Origin: Paracoccus tibetensis
Lineage (GTDB): Bacteria > Pseudomonadota > Alphaproteobacteria > Rhodobacterales > Rhodobacteraceae
DNA length: 64,000 nt
Assembly: GCF_900102505.1 (NCBI RefSeq)
Contig: NZ_FMVT01000003.1
Coordinates: 124,001-188,000, forward strand
Direction of reading: 5' to 3'
Part shown: one piece after another, positions 45,192-54,154 of the stretch
Layout of the letters: every line of letters begins with the position of its first letter
Position numbering within the stretch: position 1 is the first letter of the stretch
Position numbers and translations under genes: made by a program
The notes under the pieces: generated by a model
Told to the model about the DNA's origin: nothing
The model's database searches: none
Seen by the model: only the letters and a program-made list of their open reading frames with translations

Positions 45192-46042
45192 CCGAGGACG
45201 ATCCGCCGCGTCTCGTCATCGACCTCAGGGCGGTGGCCGAACCAGCGCTCGAATCCCGGCGCAGCCTGGTGCAGGAGCATGCCGAGCCCGTCCACGACCC
45301 GGCAGCCGCGGGCCTGCGCCTCGACGAGGAAAGGGGTCATCAGCGGGGTGTAGACGAGATCCGTGACCAGCGCCCCCGGCAGCAGCGCGTCCAGCGGAAC
45401 CCGCAGCGGCTGCTTTCCCTCCATCCCGAGCGAGGTGGCGTTGACGACGGTCGCGGCGCCTTCCAGCATGTTGCCGACCTGCGCCCATTCATAGACGACG
45501 ACGCGCGCGCCGAACTCGGCCTTGATCTGCTCGGCCCTGAGGCGGGTGCGGTTGGCGATCCTAAGCTCGCGCACGCCGGTTTCCAGGAGCGAGGCGACGA
45601 CAGCCCGGGCCGCGCCGCCCGCGCCGATCACGGCAGCGGGCGCCGTGTCGGGCTGCCAGTCGGGCGCCGCCTGCCGCAGGTTGGCGATGAAGCCGTAACC
45701 GTCGGTATTGTCGGCATGGATCTTGCCGTCCGGCCGGAAGATCAGCGTGTTGGCCGCGCCGATCAGCGCGGCGCGGTCCGTCACCGTGTCCGCCAGCGTC
45801 AGCACCGCCTCCTTGTGGGGGATGGTGACGTTGACCCCGACGAAGCCGGCGCGCGGCAGGATGCGCAGCACCTCGGCCAGATGCTCGGGCTGAACGGGCA
45901 GGGGCACGTAATGTCCCGGCAAGTTGTAGCGGGCGAGCCAATGGCCATGCAGGCGGGGCGAGCGCGAATGCGCGATGGGCATCCCGATCACGCCGGCAAG
46001 CGGCGCATGACGGATCTGGCTGGGGGGCTGGTCGTCGTTCAT
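45188..46042 (-). CDS. aroE: Shikimate dehydrogenase
   Basis: A 284-residue NADPH-dependent enzyme that reduces 3-dehydroshikimate to shikimate in aromatic amino-acid synthesis. The catalytic lysine is in [10 protein letters not shown] (about Lys76), the paired Asp in [10 protein letters not shown], and the NADP loop in [10 protein letters not shown] with NRT following. Its ATG lies next to the gene-free candidate origin region. In many Rhodobacteraceae aroE-coaE-dnaQ lie on the replication-origin flank. Confidence 0.95.
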   Translation of the reverse strand: MNDDQPPSQIRHAPLAGVIGMPIAHSRSPRLHGHWLARYNLPGHYVPLPVQPEHLAEVLRILPRAGFVGVNVTIPHKEAVLTLADTVTDRAALIGAANTLIFRPDGKIHADNTDGYGFIANLRQAAPDWQPDTAPAAVIGAGGAARAVVASLLETGVRELRIANRTRLRAEQIKAEFGARVVVYEWAQVGNMLEGAATVVNATSLGMEGKQPLRVPLDALLPGALVTDLVYTPLMTPFLVEAQARGCRVVDGLGMLLHQAAPGFERWFGHRPEVDDETRRIVLG

Positions 46043-46331
46043 GGGGCGATCTGGGTCCTGTTTCGTTTAGCCTAAGCCGCCGCACGCGATGAAAAAAGGG
46101 CGGAATGAGAGGCCTTTGCCCGGATGTGGCCGCAGGGGCGCAAGCCGCTGTGGAGGAATCGGCGGAGGAATCGGGTCGAATCGTGTTCACAGGCCGCAGG
46201 TGGATGCGGTGTGGCCGATTTTCGTCTTGAACGGAGCATGAACGCCGCTCGGCTGTCCACATGGGCAGAACCGGCGCCTCGGTTGCCGCAGCCTTGTGGA
46301 CAGCCTTGCGCCCGATGGCATATCTACAGAT

Positions 46332-46340
46332 TTATCCACA
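46332..46340 (+). promoter_or_regulatory. DnaA box, perfect match
   Basis: TTATCCACA, identical to the consensus DnaA-binding 9-mer, next to an AT-rich stretch in the aroE-hemJ gap. Confidence 0.6.
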
Positions 46341-46396
46341 TTTCATATAATTGAAATTGCTTAGAAATACGAGTTTCCGATGTGTTTCCACCGAAT

Positions 46397-46405
46397 TTGT
46401 CCACA
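46397..46405 (+). promoter_or_regulatory. DnaA box, one mismatch
   Basis: TTGTCCACA, differing from the DnaA consensus at position three, 56 bases from the perfect box and in the same orientation. Confidence 0.45.
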
Positions 46406-46527
46406 GCGCCGCAGAATGAGGATGAATCCGCCTGAGCATCTTCAATCCCGCTGCCCACAGCCCCTACTTCAACAACATTCCTTTTCTTATCTTTCTTATT
46501 TAAGAGAAGGCCAACGCAGGGTTCGCG

Positions 46528-46974
46528 ATGTCCGACTGGCTTTTCCTGATCTACCCGTATGCCAAGGCGTTCCACGTCATGGCGGTCATCTCGTGGATGG
46601 CGGCCCTGTTCTACCTGCCGCGTCTCTACGTCTATCATGCCGAACGGGGACAGAGCGGGGTCGAGCCGGCTGCGAGCCTCGGCATCATGGAGGACAAGCT
46701 GGCGCGGCTGATCATGCGTCCGGCGATGATCGCCACCTGGATCAGCGGGCTGACGCTGGTGATGACGCCGGGGATCGTGAACTGGGGCGACGTCTGGCCC
46801 TGGGTCAAGGCAGCCGGCGTGATCGGCATGACCGGCTTTCACCACTGGTGCGTGCGGGAACGGCGGCAGCTGGCGGGCGGGGCGGCACGACCGGGGCGCA
46901 GCTACCGCATGATGAACGAGGTTCCGACGCTGCTGATGGTCGCCATCGTCAGCGCCGTCATCATCAAGTTCTGA
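46528..46974 (+). CDS. hemJ: Protoporphyrinogen oxidase HemJ
   Basis: A 148-residue membrane protein with four helices that oxidises protoporphyrinogen IX to protoporphyrin IX in haem synthesis. The conserved His in YPYAKAFHVMAVISWMAALFYLPRL (about His16), the MEDKLARLIMRPAM segment (about 54-67) and the C-terminal RMMNEVPTLLM are family marks. It starts directly at the edge of the candidate origin. rho follows in the same direction after 127 bases. Confidence 0.94.
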   Translation: MSDWLFLIYPYAKAFHVMAVISWMAALFYLPRLYVYHAERGQSGVEPAASLGIMEDKLARLIMRPAMIATWISGLTLVMTPGIVNWGDVWPWVKAAGVIGMTGFHHWCVRERRQLAGGAARPGRSYRMMNEVPTLLMVAIVSAVIIKF

Positions 46975-47101
46975 TCGCAAAGATTGACTCTGGAAGCCGC
47001 GCGGCTTATCTGCGCCGCAACCCCGGCCGTCCGGTACGGGATTCTCCGAAGACATGACACTTGCCGTGGGACCGTCCCGCGCCGCTGAAAGTTGCCGTCG
47101 C

Positions 47102-48373
47102 ATGAGCGAAGAACGCCTGAACCTTTCTGATCTGAAAGCCAAAAGCCCGGCCGACCTGCTGTCGATGGCCGAGGAATGGGAGATCGAGAACGCCTCGACC
47201 ATGCGCAAGGGCGAGATGATGTTCTCGATCCTGAAGGAGCATGCCGAAGAGGGCTGGGAAATCGGCGGCGGCGGCGTGCTGGAAGTGGTGCAGGACGGCT
47301 TCGGCTTCCTGCGCTCGACCGAGGCGAACTACCTGCCGGGCCCGGACGACATCTATCTGAGCCCCGACATGATCCGGCAGCACTCGCTGCGCACAGGCGA
47401 CACGGTCGATGGGGTAATCCGCGCACCGGGCGAGAACGAGCGCTACTTCGCGCTGACGAAGGTGGAGCGGATCAACTTCGAGGATCCCGAGAAGGCGCGC
47501 CACAAGGTCGCCTTCGACAACCTGACGCCGCTTTATCCCGACGAGCGGCTGAAGATGGAGATCGAGGACCCGACGATCCGCGACCGCAGCGCGCGGATCA
47601 TCGACCTGGTCGCGCCTATCGGCAAAGGCCAGCGCTCGCTGATCGTGGCGCCGCCCAGGACCGGCAAGACCGTCCTTCTGCAGAACATCGCGCACTCGAT
47701 CGAGAAGAACCACCCGGAATGCTACCTGATCGTTCTTCTGATCGACGAGCGGCCGGAAGAAGTCACGGACATGCAGCGCTCGGTTCGGGGCGAGGTGATC
47801 TCTTCGACCTTCGATGAACCTGCCAGCCGCCACGTCGCCGTTTCGGAGATGGTGATCGAGAAAGCCAAGCGCTTAGTCGAGCACAAACGAGATGTTGTCA
47901 TCCTTCTCGACTCGATCACAAGACTTGGTAGGGCCTTCAACACAGTCGTGCCGAGTTCCGGTAAGGTTCTGACCGGCGGCGTCGATGCGAACGCGCTTCA
48001 ACGGCCGAAGCGCTTCTTTGGCGCGGCCCGGAACATCGAAGAGGGCGGAAGCCTGACCATCATCGCGACGGCGCTCATCGACACGGGCTCGCGCATGGAT
48101 GAGGTGATTTTCGAGGAGTTCAAGGGCACCGGCAACAGCGAGATCGTGCTCGACCGGAAGGTTGCGGACAAGCGCGTCTTCCCGGCGATGGACATCCTCA
48201 AGTCCGGCACTCGGAAAGAGGAGCTGCTGGTCGATGCCAAGGACTTGCAGAAGACCTACCTGCTGCGCCGCATCCTGAACCCGATGGGCACGACCGACGC
48301 TGTCGAGTTCCTGATCTCGAAGTTGAAGCAGACGAAGTCGAACGCGGACTTCTTCGACTCCATGAACGCCTGA
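47102..48373 (+). CDS. rho: Transcription termination factor Rho
   Basis: A 423-residue RNA-dependent ATPase that ends transcription. The N-terminal RNA-binding cold-shock-like domain contains [17 protein letters not shown] (about 58-74); Walker A is APPRTGKT (about 181-188), with arginine-threonine where many Rho proteins have Lys-Ala; [22 protein letters not shown] is Walker B, and the Q/R-loops follow. The ATG at 47102 gives the usual N-terminus; the upstream Met at 47054 would add 16 residues. The gap before it (46975-47101) may hold an autoregulated leader. Confidence 0.96.
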   Translation: MSEERLNLSDLKAKSPADLLSMAEEWEIENASTMRKGEMMFSILKEHAEEGWEIGGGGVLEVVQDGFGFLRSTEANYLPGPDDIYLSPDMIRQHSLRTGDTVDGVIRAPGENERYFALTKVERINFEDPEKARHKVAFDNLTPLYPDERLKMEIEDPTIRDRSARIIDLVAPIGKGQRSLIVAPPRTGKTVLLQNIAHSIEKNHPECYLIVLLIDERPEEVTDMQRSVRGEVISSTFDEPASRHVAVSEMVIEKAKRLVEHKRDVVILLDSITRLGRAFNTVVPSSGKVLTGGVDANALQRPKRFFGAARNIEEGGSLTIIATALIDTGSRMDEVIFEEFKGTGNSEIVLDRKVADKRVFPAMDILKSGTRKEELLVDAKDLQKTYLLRRILNPMGTTDAVEFLISKLKQTKSNADFFDSMNA

Positions 48374-48383
48374 CGGGGATCTG

Positions 48384-49652
48384 ATGGACCTGATATTCGC
48401 AGAAGCCACCCCGCCCGGGCGGGGGGGCGTTTCGGTCATCAGGCTCAGCGGAGACGGCGCACGCGCGGCCGCAGAGGCGCTTGCGGGCCATCTGCCGCGT
48501 GCGCGCCATGCCTATTATCGCAGCCTACACGAGGGCGATGAGCTTCTGGACCAGGCCTTGGTGCTCCGCTTCGACGAGAGGCAAAGCTTTACGGGAGAGG
48601 AGAGCAGCGAAATCCACCTCCACGGCGCGCCGGTGATCGTCCGGCGGGTGGGCTTGGCGCTGGTGCATCTTGGCGCGCGGCCAGCCGAAGCTGGGGAGTT
48701 CACGCGCCGGGCGTTCTTGAACGGACGGATGGACCTGGCCGAGATCGAGGGGCTGGGGGATCTGCTGGCGGCGGAAACCGAACTGCAGCGCCGGCAGGCC
48801 ATGCGGACAGCTTCGGGCGAGGTGGCCCGGAAGACGGCGGAATGGCGCGAGCTTCTGCTTCGCGCGGGCGGATTGACGGAATCGAGCATCGACTTTGCCG
48901 ACGAGGAAGTTCCCGAGGAGGTTCCTGCCGAAGTCTACGAAATCGGGGCCCGGCTGCGGGATGCGATGGAAGCGGAGATCGCGGGTTTTTCGGCGGCCGA
49001 GCAGATCCGCAGGGGGTTCGAAGTGGCTATCGTCGGGCCGCCCAACGCTGGAAAGTCCAGCCTCCTCAACGCTTTGGCGCGCCGTGAAGTCGCTATCGTG
49101 TCTGATGTCGCAGGCACGACAAGGGACGTCTTGGAGGCACGGCTGGATCTCGGCGGGCTTGCGGTGACGCTGCTTGATACGGCCGGGCTGCGTGAGGCCG
49201 AGGATGCTGTTGAACGGGTGGGTGTGACGCGGGCGCTGGACCGGGCGCGGCAGGCCGATCTTCGGATTCATCTGAGTGAGGATGGGGCTGTTGTAGCCGA
49301 GCTGTGGCAGCCGGACGATCTTCAGGTGGCGTCGAAGGCCGATCATTCCTCTGATGCGGCAGGGATGAAGGTTTCGGTGGTCAACGCGCTTGGCCTTGAA
49401 CAATTGACGGAAGAACTTCGGAAGAGGCTGGAGCAACGTGTGGCGGGTGCGGGTCTGGTGACGCGGGAGCGTCAGGTCTTCGAGCTTGAACAGGCGGTGC
49501 GTGCGCTTGGGGCGCTGTCGGCGGAAGGGCGCTCTGAAGTCGTGGCAGAGCATCTACGTGCGGCTTCGTCTTCCCTTGATCGACTGGTTGGAAAGATCAG
49601 CGCGGACGACTATCTTGACGTTGTCTTCTCGTCCTTCTGCATCGGAAAATAG
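48384..49652 (+). CDS. mnmE: tRNA-modification GTPase MnmE
   Basis: A 422-residue GTPase that with MnmG installs the 5-carboxymethylaminomethyl group on wobble uridine of certain tRNAs. Features: N-terminal tetrahydrofolate-binding domain, P-loop GPPNAGKS (218-225), TTRD, DTAG (265-268) and the C-terminal CIGK catalytic motif (419-422). The base-recognition motif, normally NKxD, reads SKAD (317-320), which could weaken guanine recognition. It follows rho by ten bases and precedes mnmG by eleven. Confidence 0.95.
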   Translation: MDLIFAEATPPGRGGVSVIRLSGDGARAAAEALAGHLPRARHAYYRSLHEGDELLDQALVLRFDERQSFTGEESSEIHLHGAPVIVRRVGLALVHLGARPAEAGEFTRRAFLNGRMDLAEIEGLGDLLAAETELQRRQAMRTASGEVARKTAEWRELLLRAGGLTESSIDFADEEVPEEVPAEVYEIGARLRDAMEAEIAGFSAAEQIRRGFEVAIVGPPNAGKSSLLNALARREVAIVSDVAGTTRDVLEARLDLGGLAVTLLDTAGLREAEDAVERVGVTRALDRARQADLRIHLSEDGAVVAELWQPDDLQVASKADHSSDAAGMKVSVVNALGLEQLTEELRKRLEQRVAGAGLVTRERQVFELEQAVRALGALSAEGRSEVVAEHLRAASSSLDRLVGKISADDYLDVVFSSFCIGK

Positions 49653-49655
49653 GAC

Positions 49656-49671
49656 TGCTTCACGTGAAACA
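49656..49671. promoter_or_regulatory. parS-like ParB-binding site at the mnmG start
   Basis: TGCTTCACGTGAAACA differs from the canonical 16-base parS TGTTTCACGTGAAACA at one position. It spans the mnmE-mnmG gap and the first codons of mnmG, including its GTG start. Confidence 0.75.
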
Positions 49672-51520
49672 TTATGATGTCGTCGTGATCGGTGGTGGGC
49701 ATGCTGGCTTGGAGGCTGCGTCTGCTGCCGCTCGCATGCGGGTTTCCGTCGCCTTGATCACGATGTCCCCGAACGACATCGGCGCCCTTTCATGTAATCC
49801 GGCAATCGGAGGCCTTGGCAAAGGTCATCTCGTCCGGGAAGTTGATGCTCTGGACGGCGCAATGGGTCGGCTTGCGGATGCTGCAGGGATCCAGTTCAGG
49901 CTGCTGAACCGCAGCAAGGGGCCGGCTGTTCAAGGTCCTCGGGCGCAGATGGATCGAGCATTGTATCGTGCTGCGGCGATGCAGGAGGTCTCTGCTGAAC
50001 CAGGTATCGAGACGATCTACGACGAGGCCGTGGCACTTCTTCTTCATGGCGATGCCATTGCGGGTGTCGAGTGTAGCTCGGTTGGACAGATCAAGGCATC
50101 GTCTGTCATTTTGACCACCGGCACGTTCCTCGGGGGGACGATCCACATCGGCAACAAGAGCAAGGCTGCAGGTCGCATCGGAAGCGGTTCCGCGCAAAGC
50201 CTTGGGCAGTCGGTGCGAAATCTGGACCTCCCCATGGGGCGCCTGAAAACTGGGACGCCGCCTAGGCTTGATGGTCGCACAGTCGACTGGTCGCGGGTGG
50301 AATTGCAACCCGGTGATGAGGTTCCGGTCATGTTCTCCTACATGAACCGTGCGCCGGCGGCGAGGCAGGTCCCATGTGGCATCACGCATACGAATGAGCG
50401 GACGCACCAGATCATCCGCGACAACATCCTTTCGTCTGCGATGTATGGTGGCGCCATTTCCGGGCGAGGACCTCGATATTGCCCGTCTATTGAAGACAAG
50501 GTGGTCCGATTCGCCGACAAGACGTCGCACCAGGTTTTCCTGGAGCCGGAGGGTCTGGAGGATGACACGGTGTACCCCAACGGCATCTCGACGTCGCTGC
50601 CTGAGGATGTCCAGCAGGCCTATGTCCGCACGATCAGCGGCCTGGAAGGGGCGGAGCTGCTTCAGCCAGGTTACGCGGTGGAGTATGACTACCTTGATCC
50701 TCGCGCGCTAGATGAAACGCTTCAGGTGAAACGCTTGTCAGGTCTTTACTGTGCGGGGCAGATCAACGGGACGACGGGTTACGAAGAAGCGGCAGCGCAG
50801 GGGCTGGTCGCCGGCGCGAACGCTGCGGCAGCCGCGCGAAGCCTGCCGCCGCTCCGCTTCAGCAGGTCCGAAAGCTACATTGGCGTGATGATCGACGACC
50901 TCATCTCCCGGGGCGTCACCGAGCCCTACAGGATGTTCACGTCACGGGCAGAGTTCAGGTTGACGCTGCGCGCCGACAATGCCGATCAGCGGCTGACGCC
51001 GCTCGGTATAGAGCGTGGTCTGGTACGCGAAGCGCGTAATGATGATTTCTTGCGTAGGCAGGAGGCTTATTTGGCTGCACGAAAGAGGTTGGAAGACGAG
51101 CGGTTCAGCCCAAACCAGCTGCGGGCTGAGGGGGTAGATGTACGCCTCGATGGGCAGCGTCGTTCGGTATTTCAATTGTTGGGGATGGCTGATCTTGCTG
51201 AGGATGTTGTGGAACGCATCTCCGACAGCTACCGGCAGGTACCGCAAGAGACGCGAACGCAACTCAGAAACGACGCGACTTACGCGCAGTTTACCGATCG
51301 CCAGTCGCGCGATGTTGCGGAGTTACAACGGAGCGAAGCCGAGGAACTTCATCCGGAAGTCGACTTCGAAGGCGTAAGCGGCTTGTCAAAGGAATTGGCA
51401 GGGAAGTTAAGGTTGGCCCGCCCTCGGACTCTGGCAGACGCTGCCAAGATCGAGGGTATGACGCCGGCCGCATTGGCGCTGGTCCTCGCGATATCACGGC
51501 GGCAGGCGTTGGCGCGATGA
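49664..51520 (+). CDS. mnmG: tRNA uridine 5-carboxymethylaminomethyl modification enzyme MnmG
   Basis: A 618-residue FAD protein, partner of MnmE in wobble-uridine modification. FAD-binding [10 protein letters not shown] (about 10-19), [29 protein letters not shown]-like [13 protein letters not shown], and the C-terminal helical domain with [13 protein letters not shown] are present. The start is a GTG at 49664 lying inside a parS-like site, so ParB binding and translation start share sequence. The gene's base composition is clearly lower in GC than its neighbours. Its last four bases overlap rsmG. Confidence 0.95.
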   Translation: MKHYDVVVIGGGHAGLEAASAAARMRVSVALITMSPNDIGALSCNPAIGGLGKGHLVREVDALDGAMGRLADAAGIQFRLLNRSKGPAVQGPRAQMDRALYRAAAMQEVSAEPGIETIYDEAVALLLHGDAIAGVECSSVGQIKASSVILTTGTFLGGTIHIGNKSKAAGRIGSGSAQSLGQSVRNLDLPMGRLKTGTPPRLDGRTVDWSRVELQPGDEVPVMFSYMNRAPAARQVPCGITHTNERTHQIIRDNILSSAMYGGAISGRGPRYCPSIEDKVVRFADKTSHQVFLEPEGLEDDTVYPNGISTSLPEDVQQAYVRTISGLEGAELLQPGYAVEYDYLDPRALDETLQVKRLSGLYCAGQINGTTGYEEAAAQGLVAGANAAAAARSLPPLRFSRSESYIGVMIDDLISRGVTEPYRMFTSRAEFRLTLRADNADQRLTPLGIERGLVREARNDDFLRRQEAYLAARKRLEDERFSPNQLRAEGVDVRLDGQRRSVFQLLGMADLAEDVVERISDSYRQVPQETRTQLRNDATYAQFTDRQSRDVAELQRSEAEELHPEVDFEGVSGLSKELAGKLRLARPRTLADAAKIEGMTPAALALVLAISRRQALAR

Positions 51521-52107
51521 CTACTGTTTCACGTGAAACAGAAGTGCGGCTCCAGCACTACAAGGCGTTGCTCCAGAAATGGAACGCCAGGATAAACTTG
51601 GTATCCGCAAAGTCGCTGGACGGTATCGACAGCCGCCATATCGCGGACTCGCTGCAACTAATGGATCTCGCGAGTCCTCCCGCTAAATGGGTCGATCTAG
51701 GCAGCGGCGGAGGCCTGCCTGGGCTGGTCATTGCGATCGCTCTCCAAGACACAGAAACTGACTTCACGCTGATCGAAAGCGACCAACGTAAAGCTGCATT
51801 CCTGCGCACCGTCATCCGCGAGCTCGGCTTGCAGAATGTCGACGTTTTGCCTGCACGCATCGAAGAGGCGCAGCCGCAGCGCGCACAAATCATATCGGCT
51901 CGGGCACTTGCCGCGCTGGATGTGCTGATGCCGTGGATCAACCGCCACATAGCTGAAGACGGTCTAGCCTTGCTGCTGAAAGGCCGCGGCTGGCGTGCGG
52001 AAATAGAAGCTGCTCAAGAGCATTGGCAGTTCCAATATACCGCCGTTCCAAGTAAAACAGATCCAGAGGCCGTCGTCCTGAAGATCAGCGGAGTGTCGGA
52101 TGCCTGA
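51517..52107 (+). CDS. rsmG: 16S rRNA (guanine527-N7)-methyltransferase
   Basis: A 196-residue SAM-dependent methyltransferase of the 16S rRNA 530 loop. The SAM-binding motif [17 protein letters not shown] (about 55-71) and the [14 protein letters not shown] stretch are characteristic. The ATG overlaps the mnmG stop (ATGA), and its codons 3-8 contain a perfect parS. The end overlaps parA by eight bases. GC is lower than in most of the window. Loss of this enzyme gives low-level streptomycin resistance in several bacteria. Confidence 0.95.
   Translation: MTTVSRETEVRLQHYKALLQKWNARINLVSAKSLDGIDSRHIADSLQLMDLASPPAKWVDLGSGGGLPGLVIAIALQDTETDFTLIESDQRKAAFLRTVIRELGLQNVDVLPARIEEAQPQRAQIISARALAALDVLMPWINRHIAEDGLALLLKGRGWRAEIEAAQEHWQFQYTAVPSKTDPEAVVLKISGVSDA
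51525..51540. promoter_or_regulatory. Perfect parS site inside rsmG
   Basis: TGTTTCACGTGAAACA, the exact 16-base palindrome bound by chromosomal ParB. It encodes part of TVSRET, residues 3-8 of RsmG, about 0.6 kb upstream of parA and 5 kb from the candidate oriC. Confidence 0.93.
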
Positions 52108-52885
52108 AAAGCATATCATCGCCATAGCCAACCAGAAGGGTGGTGTCGGCAAGACGACGACTACCGTCAATCTCGGTGCGGCGCTGGCCGAGCAGGGCCA
52201 TGCGGTGACGCTGATCGATCTCGATCCCCAGGGGAATGCGTCAACCGGGCTGGGCATCGATCAGGACCGGCGTGGGCGCACGGTCTATGACCTTCTCGCG
52301 GCCGAGGCAGCGTTCGACGAGGTGGCGCTGGCCACGGACATCCCCAACCTTCGCATTGTCTCCTCGACACCTGACCTGGCCTCGGCCGACGTCGAGTTGG
52401 CAGGCACTGCCGACCGCACGCGGCGTCTCGCACGGCAGCTGGAAGCCGCACCGGCCGGCAGCATCGTCCTGATCGACTGCCCACCGGCGCTTGGCCTGTT
52501 GACGCTGAACGCGATGGTGGCGGCGCAGGGCGTTTTGGTCCCGCTTCAAGCCGAATTCTATGCTCTTGAAGGGCTTTCCCAGTTGCTCGCGACGGTTCAG
52601 CAGGTTCGCCAGTCGGCCAACCCCAACCTGCGCATCAACGGCATCCTCCTCACGATGTCGGACTATCGCAACAACCTGTCGCAGCAGGTCGAGGCCGATG
52701 CGCGGGCGACCTTGGGCGAGCTTGTCTACCCGACCGTGATCCCCCGGAACGTGCGCGTTTCCGAGGCGCCTTCGCACGCAATGCCGGTTCTTGCCTACGA
52801 TCCGTCCTCGAAGGGCAGTGTCGCCTACCGCCAGTTCGCCAAGGAATTCGCAAGCCGCCTCAACCTCGTAGCGGAGACTGCCTGA
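52100..52885 (+). CDS. parA: Chromosome partitioning ATPase ParA
   Basis: A 261-residue Walker-type ATPase that moves ParB-bound origins. The deviant Walker A KGGVGKTT is at 13-20, followed by VTLIDLDPQGNASTGLG (Walker A'), LIDCPPALGLLTLNAM (Walker B region) and LQAEFYALEGLSQL. Soj-like in size. Its ATG lies within the end of rsmG. parB follows with a one-base overlap. Confidence 0.97.
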   Translation: MPEKHIIAIANQKGGVGKTTTTVNLGAALAEQGHAVTLIDLDPQGNASTGLGIDQDRRGRTVYDLLAAEAAFDEVALATDIPNLRIVSSTPDLASADVELAGTADRTRRLARQLEAAPAGSIVLIDCPPALGLLTLNAMVAAQGVLVPLQAEFYALEGLSQLLATVQQVRQSANPNLRINGILLTMSDYRNNLSQQVEADARATLGELVYPTVIPRNVRVSEAPSHAMPVLAYDPSSKGSVAYRQFAKEFASRLNLVAETA

Positions 52886-53781
52886 TGACCGAGTTGAAGA
52901 CAGCCAAGCGCGGCCTGGGCCGAGGTCTCTCGGCGCTGATGGCCGAGATCGAGGTAGAGCCGTCGCCGCAGGCCGACATCGCCAAGCCCGGCCGCACGAT
53001 GCTGCCGATCGAGCAGATCACCGCAAATCCCAACCAGCCGCGGCGCAGCTTCGATCCCGATGCCCTGCAGGAGCTGGCTGCATCGCTCAAGGCGCGCGGG
53101 GTTCTTCAGCCGCTGATCGTCCGGCCGCATCCCGAAGATCCGGCGCTGTTCCAGATCGTCGCGGGCGAGCGGCGCTGGCGCGCGGCCCAGATGGCGCAAC
53201 TCCACGAGCTTCCCGTCATCATTCGGGAATTCTCGGACACCGAGATGCTGGAAGTCGCGATCATCGAGAACATCCAGCGTGCCGACCTGAACGCCATCGA
53301 GGAGGCGGCCTCGTTCAAGCAGCTCATGGAGCGCTTCGGCCATACGCAGGAGAAGCTGGCCGAGGCGCTGAACAAGAGCCGCAGCCATATCGCCAACCTT
53401 CTGCGTCTTCTGAACCTGCCGGATCAGGTGCAGGACCTGGTCAAGGAAGGGAAGCTTACCGCGGGCCACGCGCGCGCGCTTGTGACGGCTGAGAACCCCG
53501 GACAGCTGGCGCGGCGGGTGATCGAGAAGGGGCTCTCGGTCCGCGAGACCGAAAGCATGGTGCGGAACCTGTCCGAGCCTGCGGCAGCGCCGGCGCGTCG
53601 TCGCAGCACGTCCGACGCCAAGGACAGCGACACCCGCGCCTTAGAGGCCGATCTTGCGGCGCAGCTGCGGATGGGTGTGGAGATCCGGCACCTCGGACAG
53701 GATGGCGGTCAGCTGATCCTCACCTACCGGTCACTTGACCAGCTCGACCAGCTCTGCCAGTTGTTGTCTGGCCAGAACTAA
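52885..53781 (+). CDS. parB: Chromosome partitioning protein ParB
   Basis: A 298-residue CTP-binding clamp that loads at parS. The N-terminal CTPase/ParB domain has VRPHPEDPALFQIVAGERRWRAAQMA (about 75-100) and ENIQRADLNAIEEA (arginine-rich box region); the helix-turn-helix segment TQEKLAEALNKSRSHIANLLRLLNLP recognises parS; the C-terminal dimerisation part follows. The local parS sites in mnmG and rsmG are the expected targets. Ends 15 bases before the convergent ybaN. Confidence 0.97.
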   Translation: MTELKTAKRGLGRGLSALMAEIEVEPSPQADIAKPGRTMLPIEQITANPNQPRRSFDPDALQELAASLKARGVLQPLIVRPHPEDPALFQIVAGERRWRAAQMAQLHELPVIIREFSDTEMLEVAIIENIQRADLNAIEEAASFKQLMERFGHTQEKLAEALNKSRSHIANLLRLLNLPDQVQDLVKEGKLTAGHARALVTAENPGQLARRVIEKGLSVRETESMVRNLSEPAAAPARRRSTSDAKDSDTRALEADLAAQLRMGVEIRHLGQDGGQLILTYRSLDQLDQLCQLLSGQN

Positions 53782-53796
53782 CCACAATATGTAGCG

Positions 53797-54150
53797 TCAG
53801 CTGGAGGGACGTGTCAGCAGGAAGACACCGACTGCTGCGCAGATCGCGGCCTGCACCCCCACCACGACCGGCGGCATTCCAACATAGGCCGAGAGGCCGA
53901 CTCCGCCGGTCATCGCGATGATCGCCCAAGCCTTGGCCAGCGGCCCGACGGCTCCCCGCTCTTGCCATGCGCGCACATGCGGACCGTAGCTTGGATGGTC
54001 CAAGATGCGCTTCTGCAAGGCGGGCGAGGACCGGGCGAAGGCCCAGGCCGCCACGAGCAGGAAGGGCACGGTCGGCATGATCGGCAGGGCGATGCCCACC
54101 ACGCCCAGTGCCGCAAAGGTCCACCCCACCGCCAGCCAAAGATGCCGCAT
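53797..54150 (-). CDS. YbaN family (DUF454) small membrane protein
   Basis: A 117-residue protein with three hydrophobic helices. The opening GWTFAALGVVGIALPIMPTVPFLLVAAWAFARSSP matches the DUF454/YbaN pattern (glycine-proline-rich first pair of helices). The function is unknown; the family sits in the inner membrane. It is on the same strand as hemW, starting five bases after the hemW stop, and probably belongs to the rph-rdgB-hemW transcript. Confidence 0.87.
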   Translation of the reverse strand: MRHLWLAVGWTFAALGVVGIALPIMPTVPFLLVAAWAFARSSPALQKRILDHPSYGPHVRAWQERGAVGPLAKAWAIIAMTGGVGLSAYVGMPPVVVGVQAAICAAVGVFLLTRPSS

Positions 54151-54154
54151 CGGA

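Larger units (their letters stand above)
46043..46527. other. Candidate chromosomal replication origin (oriC)
   Basis: A 485-base gap between the divergent aroE and hemJ, unusual in a genome this compact. It contains one perfect DnaA box (TTATCCACA, 46332-46340), a one-mismatch box (TTGTCCACA, 46397-46405), two CTGTCCACA copies in opposite orientation (46253-46261 and, reverse, 46295-46303), and AT-rich stretches (46341-46375 and 46470-46505) suited to unwinding. Three GANTC sites lie at 46156-46182. The neighbourhood hemJ-rho-mnmE-mnmG-rsmG-parA-parB with parS is what is expected near an alphaproteobacterial origin. No experiment or alignment supports it here. No gene was seen in it. Confidence 0.6.

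Noticed and set aside
46450..46458. CTGCCCACA as a further DnaA box
   Set aside because: Three mismatches to the consensus; too weak to count.
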